NCBI RefSeq assembly: GCF_041260155.1
Contig: NC_091930.1
Span: 15,062,156 to 15,126,155 of the forward strand
Source of the DNA: Ptychodera flava
Taxonomy: Eukaryota > Hemichordata > Enteropneusta > Ptychoderidae
Direction: 5' to 3'
DNA: 64,000 nucleotides
In this document: positions 1 to 54,987 of the stretch, piece after piece
Layout: each line of letters starts with the position of its first letter
Position numbering within the stretch: the stretch's first letter is position 1
Notes under the pieces: generated by a model
The model's database searches: none
Told to the model about the DNA's origin: nothing
The model's input: the letters and a program-made list of their open reading frames with translations, nothing else
Translations under genes and position numbers: made by a program

Positions 1-125
1 GTAGAGAACCAAACACGCATCATGGAACCTTAAGATCATACTTTATTTATTCTGTACATTCCACTTTACCTTTAATGTTATTGTCTTGTGTGCTTTATGG
101 TTTTTGTTTTTTGGTTTTTTGTTAG
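1..125 (+). other. Intron upstream of first visible exon of copy A
   Basis: This matches the sequence just before the homologous exon of copy B (from about 33051), so it is the 3' end of an intron. The receptor's 5' exons for copy A lie outside the window. Confidence 0.8.
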
Positions 126-14041
<13,916 letters not shown>

Positions 14042-14297
14042 ACAGGCACAAAAGAACACACACGGACACATACTTCCGCGTGAAGGACAAGAAACTGGCC
14101 GAGTTTACAAGCTAAATACTGTGTATCTAGGTATATTTTTCGGTGTAGATAAACAAATGTAGTCAACAAGAAACTGAAGTTAACATGAAGTAATTTTGTG
14201 AAAAACCATGATCGACGTTACAGTGTTTAATATCTCGACCGATTCGCCAATAATTGACAACAAATGGAACACAATCACACTTTCTTGAGTCGTCTTG

Positions 14298-14303
14298 AAT
14301 AAA
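14298..14303 (+). promoter_or_regulatory. Likely polyadenylation signal, copy A
   Basis: AATAAA about 260 nt after the stop codon. It is kept at the same place after B (46350) and the diverged C (62624), which supports use. Confidence 0.6.
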
Positions 14304-17300
14304 AGGCATAGAGGATGAAGTTCAATATTCCTTTTAAATTTTATGTATTTATTATTATCGAAGCGTCGACAATTGACTCGTTATTCACAAGAGCCGATGA
14401 CTACTTGAGAAATAGTGATGGCCCTGTTTCAATTATGATTACACCAATAGTAACTTTAATTTAATGAATACACATGCAGGTAAATATAACATACACTATA
14501 AAAAGCAAAAAACAATGGCTGTAGGCGATCGTAATTCTGAGAATGCAACAATCTAGCCCTTAATAATTGTATTTCTGTGACCACTAACTTAGAAATGTCT
14601 TTTTTTTAAACATTTAATTTGTTTTGCCCGAGGAGAAGTGCAAATCAATAGACCACAAACATGGTTACACACACGAACACGCACTTTGAAGCCTAACACA
14701 CCACATTCTCATTCTGTGTTTGAAATAGTTTGAGGCCGTAAGGGCAATTTACAATGTGTCAATGACACAGAAGAATTTGATTTTCAGTGCAATAACTTAA
14801 AAGCTCATAATAAGATATGAAATTTGTAACGTAACTGCCACGACTACTTATTCCATTATACTTTCAATGATGAATTTTATAGTGTATAAAGTAAAGCAAG
14901 TGACTAACTTAGCACGATATGTGTTAACATTTTGGAAAATATCAATAGTAAAATACAGTTCGATCTGTTCACTAGGTAGAGTTGATGGCGTTTTGTAATA
15001 TATGTCCTCGATATATCTGTTTCTTTGGTATTACGTATATTGTATTAAAAGGGTTGTTCCATTGTTTTGTCAGTATTTGTATTCTTGTCTATGACTTTAC
15101 TTACATATGACTGCTTTTACTACTTAGGCTAACAAATTGACTGGTACATCGTAAGCGAAAACAATTCCATAGGGGGCAGCAAAAGCAGAAGATGACGGGA
15201 TGTAAATGTGACATATCTGCTTAGAAGCTGAATAAAATCTAAATGTCAATTATGATTATTGCGTATTCTTTAACTGATGTAAGTTTGTTGTGTTACCTAG
15301 TATTTTACTGTCTGGTCCGGTCTATTTTGTGCCAGTCTTTTTAGCAATTGACCATTTTATAAGAAATTTTGACTTATTGTTGTTGAATTGTGGATGAGTA
15401 TATATAGTTATGAATATCGCACTTTCACGTCCGGATTTGCTACACAGAAAAAACCTGTTCAAGTCGACTCTATAGAGTTGTTATGACGTCAGAGATGTCA
15501 AACTGACTAAACATGCCGCTCTGTACTTTCAAACTTTCCCCCTACAGAAACTCGCCTACTACGTATACAGTTTTGAACTTCATTTCAACTTCTCTCCACA
15601 GAGAAACTGAACAGGTTGGACCAGTCATATCTCTCTTAATCCAACTGTTCTCAATGTTTATCACGTCAGAACCTTTTCACTGGATCTTGACAGTGGTTCT
15701 CCAAAATTTGCTGTTATGACCATCTTGATCACACCTTCCAAATGGTTGGGTAGGTGACTTCAACCTAAAGGAAAACTTCGAGGGTAAAGTGCTTTGGTTA
15801 CGTTAAAACACAATAATAGTATTTTTTACAAAGGGAATGTTTGCACAAAGGCATCACTTTAAGCTCTTCGAAAATTATTGGTAATCCGGTTCAAATAAAC
15901 TTTCCATAATTACAAGCTATACACGGTCAAGCAATAGGCCTGAAATTTGATGATTTTATTCTAAATTTGGCATTTTTAAAACTTTTGAATCAGAGAATTC
16001 GCTCTGGCCTAAGATGACCTAATTTGACACTAAATGTCTTCGTTTGCATTGCCATAGCAATTACAAATATCGCAAAGTTAGCAATGTTTATCTACAAAAG
16101 ACAGGCTCCTGCCATTTAGACACACATGTTAAATCTCAGAAATAATATTTTACGGAATTAAAAGTAATGTCATGCTGATCAGTAAAGCAGAAGGTAATAT
16201 TTAGGAGCTATTGACACAATTTGCAAAGGGATATATTAATACGATATCATCAGCTTATAGACAATAATTTAAGTACATTATGAGTCAAAATCTAGTCTTT
16301 CATGGGCTACCAGACCTTTCGACATAACATTAGTGCATCGAGAGTAGTAGCATGGTAATCTTTACCTTATCCAGCCCGGAATAGACTTATTACCCGAGAT
16401 ACACTGCGACTTTACTGAAGAACTTTGCTTGCAGCTGTCTGGGGAGAGTCAAGATCGTAGTGATAAGATTAGCAATTGAAACAAAGTGAGCTAATACAGT
16501 ACGTATTGCCAAAGAGAATAGCTGTTGTGTCGATATTGCTAAGTGTTCCTTTTCACTCATGCTACAGTCGTTATAGCGTTTCGTGTGAACGGATTTCATG
16601 ATCAGAATCTTACACCACTATACTATAACACTTCCGTATGGACTACCAAAACAAAAGCCGACTTCATCATCAATAACTGTTTGTCTAACAGCATATACAA
16701 ATCATCGATGACATGCGACAACACCTGTTGTCAGCCAGTGATATTGGATAAGGAATATACGACTATACTTTTAGTTTCAAATACTATGTTATTACTCCGA
16801 CAGATGACTTGAACCAAAGCTAGTTGTACGAGTTGATAATTAGCAACTACAAATCATGGCAAATCATATTTGCGAACAAGTACGTGTATCTGTTGGGCAA
16901 AATGCTCTCAATCGAAATACGATTTGTGAACATTCAACGAGGAAAGAGCATAAGAGTCTTATTTGATTTTTAAGTTTATCACGTCACACATCAGTACTTA
17001 CGGGTGTATAAGCACAAGGCAATAACCCCGGGGGATTCTCCAAAAGGGAGACAAATACCTAAATTGGTTTTGCATTTACCACTTGGATATTACCATTATC
17101 ATCTGCTTCCGAGTCTTTCACAGCGATGAGATGCTTTAGTAAAATCATCGTCCACACTGGAGGCCATCTGTATCATCCGTTTTTCTGTCTTATGACAAAA
17201 TGGTATGTTGATTATCGTATTATGACCAGATGGTATGTTGGTTATCGTATTGGATGTGCCCTTTAGGACGATGTTGTCTTAGGAATTGCATGACAAGGAA

Positions 17301-17315
17301 TTTCTGTTCCTCTCT

Positions 17316-17582
17316 TCAGGTCTTGACATTCGTACTAAAAGTTGAGTCACAGGTGCGCCAGTCCTGCTCAACACTTTTACTTGACAATAAACAAGTGTCC
17401 GCATTGTCCATGATATTCCTTTCTGTGTTAGCCACGCACATTTTAAGACGTTCCAGTTCTTGCAGAAGTTCCTTAATATCTTCAGAAATTACATCGCGTG
17501 AGTTCGCCTTTGAACCGAAATCTGTAGGTTGATCTAGCCCTCCACCTGAACTTGAAGTCGTCAGTGATTTCCGTGCGAACAT
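17316..17582 (-). CDS. Possible small ORF, 88 residues, unknown
   Basis: Starts MFARKSLTTSSSGGGLDQPT and contains a heptad-like helix (EDIKELLQELERLKMCV), so the composition looks protein-like rather than random. It ends with a stop at 17316. The equivalent after copy B (49361-49625) has a 1-nt loss that frameshifts it after about 36 codons, so at least one copy is dead. It could be a retrocopy of a coiled-coil gene or one exon of a minus-strand gene. Family not recognised. Confidence 0.3.
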   Translation of the reverse strand: MFARKSLTTSSSGGGLDQPTDFGSKANSRDVISEDIKELLQELERLKMCVANTERNIMDNADTCLLSSKSVEQDWRTCDSTFSTNVKT

Positions 17583-19507
17583 CCCTTCCCCTTTGAGATA
17601 ATGCTAACATATGAACGATTTACTCCATCGTTTTTCGTGATCGACTGACAGTGAGAACCCATCATGGAGTCACATGTCAACACTGCGAGGTAAAATTGAG
17701 TTGTGCAGAAGGTCAATGGCTTGAGGTCCTTAGTAAATGAGAGTCACTTAGTTTCGTATTGTCAGATTCGTCAGGCACATTTTTCGAGCTGAAATTTATT
17801 ACATTGTATAACTGAAATGAGAAGCTTCATTGCAGTCTCATGGAAAGGATTCTGTTAACCTCTGTACGTCTACAATTATTTCCAATATATTTCAGAACTT
17901 CGATTCCAACGCCTCCAGCAGCGAATACCATACTATATTTCCTAACAATCACATATTTTTCTTTACTCAAGGTATTATTTCATATATTTGAGAGCAAATC
18001 TCTTTTGTCGTTTTCGTCACTGTCATTAAACGATTGAGTTTTTTTCTCTGTTTATTTTATCATGAAAGTCTACCTTGTGTTATGAGACGAAGGTCTTTAA
18101 ATTCAAATGCCCTTCATTCGATTTTTATACAGCAGAGGAAGGAATCTTGACGTATCCCTTTAAAAAAAAATTGTCAGCGGATAAAGAAATTCGTGAACTA
18201 TTGGATGTTATACAAATTGTGTTCATTGTGGAGATAGCTGCTTTGTTTTTGATGAAAGCAGGCTTGACCGTACCTTAGGCAAAAACGACCGTTTGTTTTA
18301 ATTCTACTCTCCTGCACCTTCTTTTGTTGCTAATCGCACTTGATTTGTGCTGAGACACCCCTAGATCCACATGACCTTACATTCGAGAAACTTCTTGTGG
18401 TATTTCTCTGACCTCAAATAAAAAACCTGCCAAGATTCTAGACAATTACTATGATCCCTGTTACATTTTGTTATTTTTCGATCGTTTCAAAACAAAATAA
18501 TATTTACTTGATAATTCAGTTATGTGATTTTGACATATATATTTTAAGGAAATATAGGCAAAATGCTTGACATACGTTCAGTATATTTCCGTATATTTCC
18601 GTATATCTTTGTATAATGAAACATCCAATACGTTGATATGCGTAGCGTATTTCTATGCGGATCATGAGTATACGTAATGCAGATCTTTGCACAATGTGTA
18701 CATAGTGCGTGGGTTTGCATTTAATTACTATACGTACATGTATACCTAACGCATTTGACACATGTACACAATCAGTATATGTGTATGTATTGTAGTATAT
18801 CAAGTATTTTGCCCTGTGTCTCATATAAGTTTTTGAACTGAAATTTCAATTTTTACTGACACCGATATGAACTTCTCTCGTCGAAGAAATTACCTTGAAA
18901 TGTTTAATGTCAACCTTTCCTTTGGTATATGGATCTATAACCGTGCAGTATTTCTGTTCTACTTTGCGTCCCCTCTGTTGAATAGTTTGAGCTATGATTC
19001 TCCGGCAGAATGCTTGTAAAGACGATTTAGCAGGTTTTTTGTGTTTGAAACCTTAAAATAAACACGTGACTTTGGCATCCTATATCATTGGAATGTTAAG
19101 AGTGACAAGCCCTAAATGGGGTGAATTTGCAGACAACATCCAAAAAGAGTGTGTGCAACGTAAGCTTTGGAAAACATTTAATTCTTTAGCATCAATTCAA
19201 AATTTACACCTGTCTAAAACCACAGAGAATATAAATTTGGTCGAATAAGGTTCCCTTCTTATTATATCCGTGTGTATCTATAAAATTATGTTAAGAATTT
19301 CTATGATTGATAGTGACCCTTGTCCAATTATGCAATTCATAACATACTGTCGTCATGACGACATGGACGAGTGTAACAAAAGACCATTTAAATGACGATG
19401 TTTGCAACAAGAATCGAAATCGATCATAAACGTTCGAATGAGCTAAGTGGTGCAGAGACAACATTCTGTTTTGGACATCACCGAGGGATGTTTTGTGCCC
19501 CGTTACG

Positions 19508-46080
<26,573 letters not shown>

Positions 46081-46349
46081 ACAGGCACAAAAGAACACAC
46101 ACGGACACATACTTCCGCGTGAAGGACTAGAAACTTTACACACAAACTGGACGAGTTTACAAGCTAAATACTGTGTATCTAGGTATATTTTTCGGTGTAG
46201 ATAAACAAATGTAGTCAACAAGAAACTGAAGTTAACATGAAGTAATTTTGTGAAAAACCATGATCGACGTTACAGTGTTTAATATCTCGACCGATTCGCC
46301 AATAATTGACAACAAATGGAACACAATCACACTTTCTTGAGTCGTCTTG

Positions 46350-46355
46350 AATAAA
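46350..46355 (+). promoter_or_regulatory. Likely polyadenylation signal, copy B
   Basis: AATAAA about 270 nt after the stop, same context as after A. Confidence 0.6.
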
Positions 46356-49300
46356 AGGCATAGAGGATGAAGTTCAATATTCCTTTTAAATTTTATGTAT
46401 TTATTATTATCGAAGCGTCGACAATTGACTCGTTATTCACAAGAGCCGATGACTACTTGAGAAACAGTGATAGCCCTGTTTCAATGATGATTACACCAAT
46501 AGTAAATTTAATGAATAAACATGCAGGTAAATATAACATACACTATAAAAAGCAAAAAACAATGGCTGTAGGCGATCGTAATTCTGAGAATGCAACAATC
46601 TAGCCCTTAATAATTGTATTTCTGTGACCACTAACTTAGAAATGTCTTTTTTTTAAACATTTAATTTGTTTTGCCCGAGGAGAAGTGCAAATCAATAGAC
46701 CACAAACATGGTTACACACACGAACACGCACTTTGAAGCCTAACACACCACATTCTCATTCTGTGTTTGAAATAGTTTGAGGCCGTAAGGGCAATTTACA
46801 ATGTGTCAATGACACAGAAGAATTTGATTTTCAGTGCAATAACTTAAAAGCTCATAATAAGATATGAAATTTGTAACGTAACTGCCACGACTACTTATTC
46901 CATTATACTTTCAATGATGAATTTTATAGTGTATAAAGTAAAGCAAGTGACTAACTTAGCACGATATGTGTTAACATTTTGGAAAATATCAATAGTAAAA
47001 TACAGTTCGATCTGTTCACTAGGTAGAGTTGATGGCGTTTTGTAATATATGTCCTCGATATATCTGTTTCTTTGGTATTACGTATATTGTATTAAAAGGG
47101 TTGTTCCATTGTTTTGTCAGTATTTGTATTCTTGTCTATGACTTTACTTACATATGACTGCTTTTACTACTTAGGCTAACAAATTGACTGGTACATCGTA
47201 AGCGAAAACAATTCCATAGGGGGCAGCAAAAGCAGAAGATGACGGGATGTAAATGTGACATATCTGTTTAGAAGCTGAATAAAATCTAAATGTCAATTAT
47301 GATTATTGCGTATTCTTTAACTGATGTAAGTTTGTTTGTGTTTACTAGTACTTTACTGTCTGGTCCGGTCTATTTTGTGCCAGTCTTTTTAGCAATTGAC
47401 CATTTTATAAGAAATTTTGACTTATTGTTGTTGAATTGTGGATGAGTATATATAGTTATGAATATCGCACTTTCACGTCCCGATTTGCTACACAGAAAAA
47501 GAGTAGTTATGACGTCAGAGATGTCAAACTGACTAAACCCGCCGCTGTGTACTTTCAAACTCCCCCCCCCCTACAGAAACTCGCCTACTACGTATACAGT
47601 TTTGAACTTCATTTCAATTTCTCACCACAGAGGAACTGAGCAGGTTGGACCAGTCATATCTCTCTTAATCCAACTGTCTCAATTTTTATCCCGTCAGGAC
47701 CTTTTTCACTGGATCTTGACACTAGTTTTCCAAAATTGGCTGTTATGACCATCTTGATCACACCTTCCAAATGGTTGGGTAGGTGACTTCAACCTAAAGG
47801 AAAACTTCGAGGGTAAAGTGCTTTGGTTACGTTAAAACACGGTAATAGTATTTTTACAAAAGAAATTTTTGCACAAAGGCATCACTTTAAGCTCTTCGAA
47901 AATTATTGGTAATCCGGTTCAAATAAACTTTCCATAATTACAAGCTATACACGGTCAAGCAATAGGCCTGAAATTTGATGATTTTATTCTAAATTTGGCA
48001 TTTTTAAAACTTTTGAATCAGAGAATTCGCTCTGGCCTAAGATGACCTAATTTGACACTAAATGTTTCATTTGGATTGCCATAGCAATTACAAATATCGC
48101 AAAGTTAGCAATGTTTATCTACAAAAGACAGGCTCCTGCCATTTAGACACACATGTTAAATCTCAGAAATAATATTTTACGGAATTAAAAGTAATGTCAT
48201 GCTGATCAGTAAAGCAGAAGGTAATATTTAAGAGCTATTGACACAATTTGCAAGGGATATATTAATACGATATCATCAGCTTATAGACAATAATTTAAGT
48301 ACATTATGAGTCAAAATCTAGTCTTTCATGGGCTACCAGACCTTTCGACATAACATTAGTGCATCGAGAGAAGTAGCATGGTAATCTTTATCGAGCCCGG
48401 AATAGACTTATTACCCGAGATACACTGCGACTTTACTGAAGAACTTTGCTTGCAGCTGTCTGGGGAGAGTCAAGATCGTAGTGATAAGATTAGCAATTGA
48501 AACAAAGTGAGCTAATACAGTACGTATTGCCAAAGAGAATAGCTGTTGTGTCGATATTGCTAAGTGTTCCTTTTCACTCATGCTACAGTCGTTATAGCGT
48601 TTCGTGTGAACGGATTTCATGATCAGAATCTTACACCACTATACTATAACACTTCCGTATGGACTACCAAAACAAAAGCCGACTTCATCATCAATAACTG
48701 TTTGTCTAACAGCATATACAAATCATCGATGACATGCGACAACACCTGTTGTCAGCCAGTGATATTGGATAAGGAACATATAACTATACTTTTAGTTTCA
48801 AATACTATGTTATTACTCCGACAGATGACTTGAACCAAAGCTAGTTGTACGAGTTGATAATTAGCAACTACAAATCATGGCAAATCATATTTGCGAACAA
48901 GTACGTGTATCTGCTGGGCAAAATGCTCTATTTGAAATACGATTTGTGAACATTCAACGAGGAAAGAGCATAAGAGTCTTATTTGATTTTTAAGTTTATC
49001 ACGTCACACATCAGTACTTACGGGTGTATAAGCACAAGGCACAAACCCCGGGGGATTCTCCAAAAGGGAGACAAATACCTAAATTGGTTTTGCATTTACC
49101 ACTTGAATATTTCCATTATCATCTGCTTCCTCCGTTTACCATCGCTGTGGTAGCGAATCTTTTGCGACGATGAGACGCTTTAGTAAAATCATCGTCCACA
49201 CTGGAGGCCATCTGTATCATCCGTTTTTCTGTCTTATGACAAAATGGTATGTTGATTATCGTATTATGACCAGATGGTATGTTGGTTATCGTATTGGATG

Positions 49301-49360
49301 TGCCCTTTAGGACGATGTTGTCTTAGGAATTGCATGACAAGGAATTTCTGTTCCTCTCTT

Positions 49361-49625
49361 CAGGTCTTGACATTCGTACTAAAAGTTGAGTCACAGGTGC
49401 GCCAGTCCTGCTCAACACTTTTACTTGACAATAAACAAGTGTCCGCATAGCCCATGATTGTCCCTTCTGTTTTAGCCACGTAAATTTTAAGACGCTTCAG
49501 TTCTTGCAGATGTTCCGTTTATCTCTAGAAATTACATCGCTGGAGTTCGCCTTTGAACCGAAATCTGTAGGTTGATCTAGCCCTTGACCTGACCTTGAAG
49601 TCGTCAGTGATTTCCGTGCGAACAT
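49361..49625 (-). pseudogene. Frameshifted copy of the small minus-strand ORF
   Basis: Starts MFARKSLTTS like 17582, then a 1-nt loss near 49515 shifts it into a stop at about 49497. Substitutions are spread over the whole length. Confidence 0.4.
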
Positions 49626-49867
49626 GCCTTCCCCTTTGAGGTAATGCTGACCTATGGCCCAACAACTCAACCGTTTTACGTGATCGAGTGACAGGGAGAA
49701 CCAATCATGGAGTGACCTATCAACACTGCGAGGTAAAATTGAGGTTTGCAGAAGGTCAATGGTTTGAGGCCCTTATTAAATAAGAGTCAATAAGTTTCGT
49801 ATTGTCAAACACATTTTCGAACTGAAATTTATCACATTGTATTAATGAAACGAGAAGCGTCACTGCC

Positions 49868-49987
<120 letters not shown>

Positions 49988-50384
49988 GTTCTTATGTATC
50001 CATGTATATATATATGTATGTATTCTTATCTTTATGTTCGACTTCGTCCGTGATCATTTCGATCAGTCTTTAAGAAATTGTAATAACCTTCAGAAATCTA
50101 GGTTTACTATCTCCTGCCAATCACATATTTGTCGCTTATATCAGGGCTTTCTTAAAATATTACTCTGTTGAGTTTTTTGAGCGCATTTATTTGCATTGAA
50201 CTTTCAGTTTATACTTTTTTCAGAGTTCTGTATATTCAAATTCTGCAGTTACACAAGAACAAAACGTTCGCATTCATGTCATATTAATGATAATCATTAT
50301 TTAGAGAACTTGCTCACATGAACAATATGACAGTAAACAAACATCCGCATCACGTCATTGTCTAATGTGCCTTCTGTTTTGTAG

Positions 50385-50489
50385 ACTAACGTCACTTTCT
50401 GCCAAGCTGACTGTGATGATACTCATCGAAAGGTAGAGGCGTCTTTGATAATGAGACGGTCATAATTCGAATGGCGTCTGCCGACATAG
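50385..50489 (+). pseudogene. Copy C exon c1 (broken GAIN exon)
   Basis: Begins NVTFCQADCDDTHRKVEAS, then a 45-nt segment is replaced by 8 nt. The shifted frame stops at a TAA within the exon and the exit phase no longer fits c2. Confidence 0.85.
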
Positions 50490-50825
50490 GTAAGTAGAAT
50501 AACTTCAAAGAATGAAGCGAAAGACAGTCGCATGCTTTCATCACCCTTTCCGTACTGACGTCATTATTACGATAACAACATGATCATACATATCATAGGT
50601 ATGGCATATTCTTGACAAACGAAAAAATGAAATGAATATTAGAAAGTTACTTGAAAGAGTTTAATACATGTGAAATATACATTTCAAATGAAAGGTACGT
50701 GTTGTTGAACAGGACGAAAACATACTTAAGGTTACTGCTTCTTCTGGTTTACGTGAAACTGTGTAAATATACAATATTACAATGTTACGGAAAGTTACTT
50801 TGACGTTTTTTACTTCAAAATTGTA

Positions 50826-50900
50826 CCCTAATTTTTTTTGTTTGTTTGAATGTTTGTTTGTTTGTTTGTCTTTTTGTTGTTTTTGTTTGTTCGCTTTTCT
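50826..50900. repeat. T-rich (GTTT)n stretch
   Basis: Imperfect GTTT units in intron 1 of C; absent from A and B. Confidence 0.85.
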
Positions 50901-51834
50901 TCTGAACAAATAAAGGATTTTTATTGCGAAATTTTTTGAATATGTTTAAGCCTGCATATCAATGTACATATTTTGCTGTCGCTAATGATTGTTGAATTTT
51001 CTTGTTAGTTATGCATCATGAGTAATTAAAGCAGGGACTTTTGAAACAAAAAAAAAAAAACATATAACTGTCACACTGATATGAAACTCGCTTGATAATC
51101 TTTAGTGTTTGAGCAGCTGTAAAAGTGAGCATTATTCCTTTTCCCCGATTTGTGCACATTCTATCAAAACAAGTCTACGGCCTTTCAAAGTCCTTTCTCG
51201 TTAAGATATATTTCATCGTACTGTGTTGTCACATAAAGAAGCCAAAATCGTCATCGGTTACTTTTCATTTCTTCTGCCCCACCTTAAGATCGTAAAACGT
51301 CAAATTTACTATACTTCCGCCAACTGAATCCTGATATTCATCAGACGAATCTAGTTTCTGTGAAGTGGTATTTCCGCGAATATGCACTAATTATTATTCT
51401 TGTAACTGCTGTTAACCTTTTTGCCACAAAGTAAACGACACAAAAGTTGTTGCAGTGGTATTCTATAGTCGTTAACGTCAAAAGAGACAGCACCTCATCT
51501 CTTATTTGGTCATATTTTCTTTACATTTAAGAGCCATCCATATAATTTCGATGAAATTGCGATCAAATTCAGCTTGATACGTGCTCGCAAGAGGTGTACA
51601 TGTAGGTAAGTATTAACCTGGAAGGTGAAGACCCGTTAAGTGAACAACTTGTGAGGTTTTTTCAATTCCGTACAAACTTGTCGCCGATAGTGATCTCATC
51701 GAAAACCAAAATTAACTAAGAGAGGGCAAAGGATTGGCCACAGAACAGATGAACTTACCGAGTGCTGTTGTTAATTCTGTCTTTGGAGGGATGGTCATAA
51801 CGAGGATATACTATTCTTGAATGGTATCATACAG

Positions 51835-51954
51835 GTGTCAGTATGGAACTGATTAGTTTTGTCAGCGAGGACATTGAAGAATTCATTTTCCCTTCAGATG
51901 CCTCTTCTCTCGATGGAGACAACATAACGCTAACGAGACAAGTTTTGCCATCGG
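51835..51954 (+). pseudogene. Copy C exon c2 (GAIN)
   Basis: Open and correctly bounded; several changes from A/B (DIEEFIFPSD, ITLTRQVLPSG). Confidence 0.82.
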
Positions 51955-52479
51955 GTGAGTTGTGACTGTTACAGTCCGATCGACGTAGCTGATACCGTTA
52001 CTCTAACGATCATAATGGAACGTACACACGTATCGAAATCGAAGAAATGTTACATCGATAATGATTACAAAATAGAGCTTAAATCATTATATTAAATTAC
52101 CGCTGTCGGAGTGTGACGATTTAAAAGGTTCGCCCTTTCATGCACATAGTTTACCTCAAGTGAAGCTACATACACGTCTGCTGATTCATGTGCAGAGAAA
52201 AAGGATTTGTGATTTATTAGCTATAATGAAAAAAACTAGCCCGTCTCACTTTGAACAGCCTCGTTTCCCATCGATCTGTTGTTTATGAAAAGATATCACA
52301 ATTGATTCTTTGGCCTACTTACCATTGCTCAATTTATTACCGATTCTCAAGTAAAGAATGAATAATATTTCATTGTTTCGTACCTCTTGAATATGATTTA
52401 TTGATCTCAGATATCACGATTGATAAAGACCAGATTACAAAAAACTCACACATTGCAATTGCCTTTGAATTTCAACATG

Positions 52480-52739
52480 TTGCACCGTGGACCAGTGGTT
52501 AGGGCGACGGACTCACTATCAGAGGATGGTGGGTTCGAGACCCGGTTCAAGACCCAGTAGATCCAGTTTAATGGACTCACTGTCAGAGGACGGTGAGTTC
52601 ACGACTCTAAGCACGGTGTTGTGCCCTTGAGCAATGCACTTTACTCCTCATTGCTCCATTGGGGGAATAGTGGGTTATGCATACCTCATCCAGTAATTGG
52701 GCTAACGCCCGTTGGATGATGGACTGATAAAAAAAACCC
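52480..52739 (+). mobile_element. tRNA-derived SINE in copy C intron 2
   Basis: A-box-like tggaccagtggttagggcg at 52488 and a perfect B box GGTTCGAGACC at 52532-52542. Then a body with gtgttgtgcccttgagcaat, like the conserved central domain known from several vertebrate and marine-animal SINEs, and an A-rich end. Absent from A and B, so inserted after C separated. Confidence 0.8.
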
Positions 52740-54821
52740 ATCACTTACGTGTACAGCATAATCCATAACAAGACATAAATTCCATGTATATTGTTTAAAT
52801 GTTGCTTCACTTTAGTTTAGGACAGACAGTAGACATTGTTTATCTCACTATTTATTAATATTATACGCTCGCATTCATCTAAAACAGAGAGACCTCATCA
52901 AAAGAGTTAAGCCTTGTCTACAAGTTTGTATTTTGAAAATTTGCTAACAAAAGACGACCAGTATGCGCAGGTAATTTTGGTTCAATGAATCCGGCCGATA
53001 GACATAACAATGTCTGTTTGTCCTTGGTAAACGTTTGACTTGCGTGTTTTTCTTTGGAGGTGTAGCCAGACTGTTGATGGCGTATTAGTGCGGATCATAG
53101 TTGGTTCCCTGCTCCTTATATTTATTTTATTTTGTTTATACTGATCCAACAAGTGAAGCCCAATAACAGGATCAGTTTTAGAAGAAGCACAATGCATTTG
53201 GCAAAATTCAAAGAACGCGTACAGCGGACAAGACAAAATGCTGTACTTAAGTATAGCAAAAATAACTATTAAAAAGAACGTCAAATCATAAATGAAAAGA
53301 AAGCTATGAAATTAATAAAACACTTTTGCCGCTAGTCTCACTTTGTTCACGGAAGGGTTCTGACATGTATCGTCATTGCCAAACTTTATCGGGCAGTCTC
53401 CTCGGTAAGCTATGCAAACTTTTGTAATATTTCCCCCATATCCACGTGTCAGTTGTAAGGTATACTTTCTATATTTCCCTGTCTCAACTCTTTCGACATG
53501 TGCTTATATACACATTTCACAACAACTGTGGCTGATTTTCCAGGCGTCTGTGTCTCTTTTTATCAAAAGACAGTGTTATGTCAATTGACCAGACTCAGTT
53601 AACCACGATAAAGTGCGCATACTGGACCCCTTTCGTTAGCTAACTTGCATCTTTCGTCAAAATAGGAACGGAACTAAATAGATTTTGTGTCGAAGACTAG
53701 ACATTGCACAGAGAACAAAGATATTGTGACAGTGGCTAATCGCTACTAATGGAGTTACAGGATCTATTAATGTAGAAAGCGTAGTACATAATTCCTGAGA
53801 TACATTGTGACGCTTTCTGAAGAGCAAGTACTCTGCTTTTATTGGTATCACTTAGAGCTGAGTAACAGTCGAGTACCAATACACTTATCGGCGTGTATCC
53901 GTAATGGATGAAATTACATGTTAGTTTGTCAGTTCGAAAGGATTAAAAAAATCAATCAAAGGTATCGTAATTCTCAATTTTAAAACGCTATCGTAGTTCC
54001 ATGCTAATGAAGGGCCTATTTGATAGTGATAATAGGAGTTTAATGAGAGTTTCTTACGACGCACTAACTGATTGGATTTCATTGCAATCTTAAGGGACTG
54101 GATACTTGGTAAATGTCAAATACGTAAACCCGGACGTCGCCATGGGGATAGCGAATATAAGGTCTGTTCTTTTCGCGCGTTATGAAGACATCTCGCAGTG
54201 AATTGTACCGGTATCAACACGATTTCACGGCGATGATTTTTAGAGAAATATAACGAGCATTTAGAGACATCTAAGCTTTTTTTGCAATTTGAAAGCACAT
54301 GACGAGGTTTTTGTGACTGGGTCCTTAACCACAAAAGTCCGCCGCGTAAAACAATAAACACGTGAAGCTAAAATAGGTACATTCGATAAATAAGAGACAT
54401 TTGCATTGACTAAATTTTAATCTGCAATTGAAAAACTAACGTTTTTAAAGGATATTGCAGCAAAAAATACCATTAACCTATATTATCATCTACTCCAATT
54501 TTTGCGATTGAGAATTTTGGGGAAAAGTTATTATATCGTTTTACACGTAACCTTGTGTATTTGTTTCAAATGCGGCTCAATATGTGAAATACATTTCCGT
54601 GCTTAATTTTAAACTATGTCGAAATGTAGAGATTTCAACTTCTGATGTTGTTGCAATGTAATAAACAAAATGTTTTCATCCTAAATAACCGCTATCATCC
54701 TTTTGAAGAAGTGTTAAAAGTAGATGTTTTGCCTCTTCGTGTCCGAGTTCGTTTTGCAGCTGTTCAGAATTCCATCGAGTATTCGTCTTTTAAGACAGAA
54801 AACATCTCCTTTGTCTTGCAG

Positions 54822-54987
54822 GTCGAACATTGCACAATGTTATACTCTCAAGTGCGGTACATCCGAAACCAATGTTTCCTCTGCCAGACAATGCACCTGT
54901 GAAACTTGCTTTTAAACACCACGATTTGCTGAATGCGTCGGTCAAGAATGTGAGTTGTGAATTCATAGAATATGGAGGGCCAGACGG
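54822..54987 (+). pseudogene. Copy C exon c3 (GAIN core)
   Basis: Open. Its acceptor is an ordinary cttgcag directly at the in-frame site, unlike A and B, so this may show the ancestral arrangement. Confidence 0.85.

Larger units (their letters stand above)
14042..19507. other. A-B intergenic region
   Basis: Its first 3.8 kb (to about 17840) is near-identical to the sequence after copy B, and its first 1.7 kb is recognisable after copy C. After 17840 the two flanks stop matching. Apart from the small minus-strand ORF at 17316-17582 I see no gene. The 5' end and promoter of copy B must lie in the right-hand part; no promoter motif is distinct enough to call. Confidence 0.7.

Noticed and set aside
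16543..16812. 89-residue ORF with several cysteines, also after B (48564-48833)
   Set aside because: The whole flank is near-identical between copies, so conservation is uninformative, and the few differences seen in it change residues; no second exon found.
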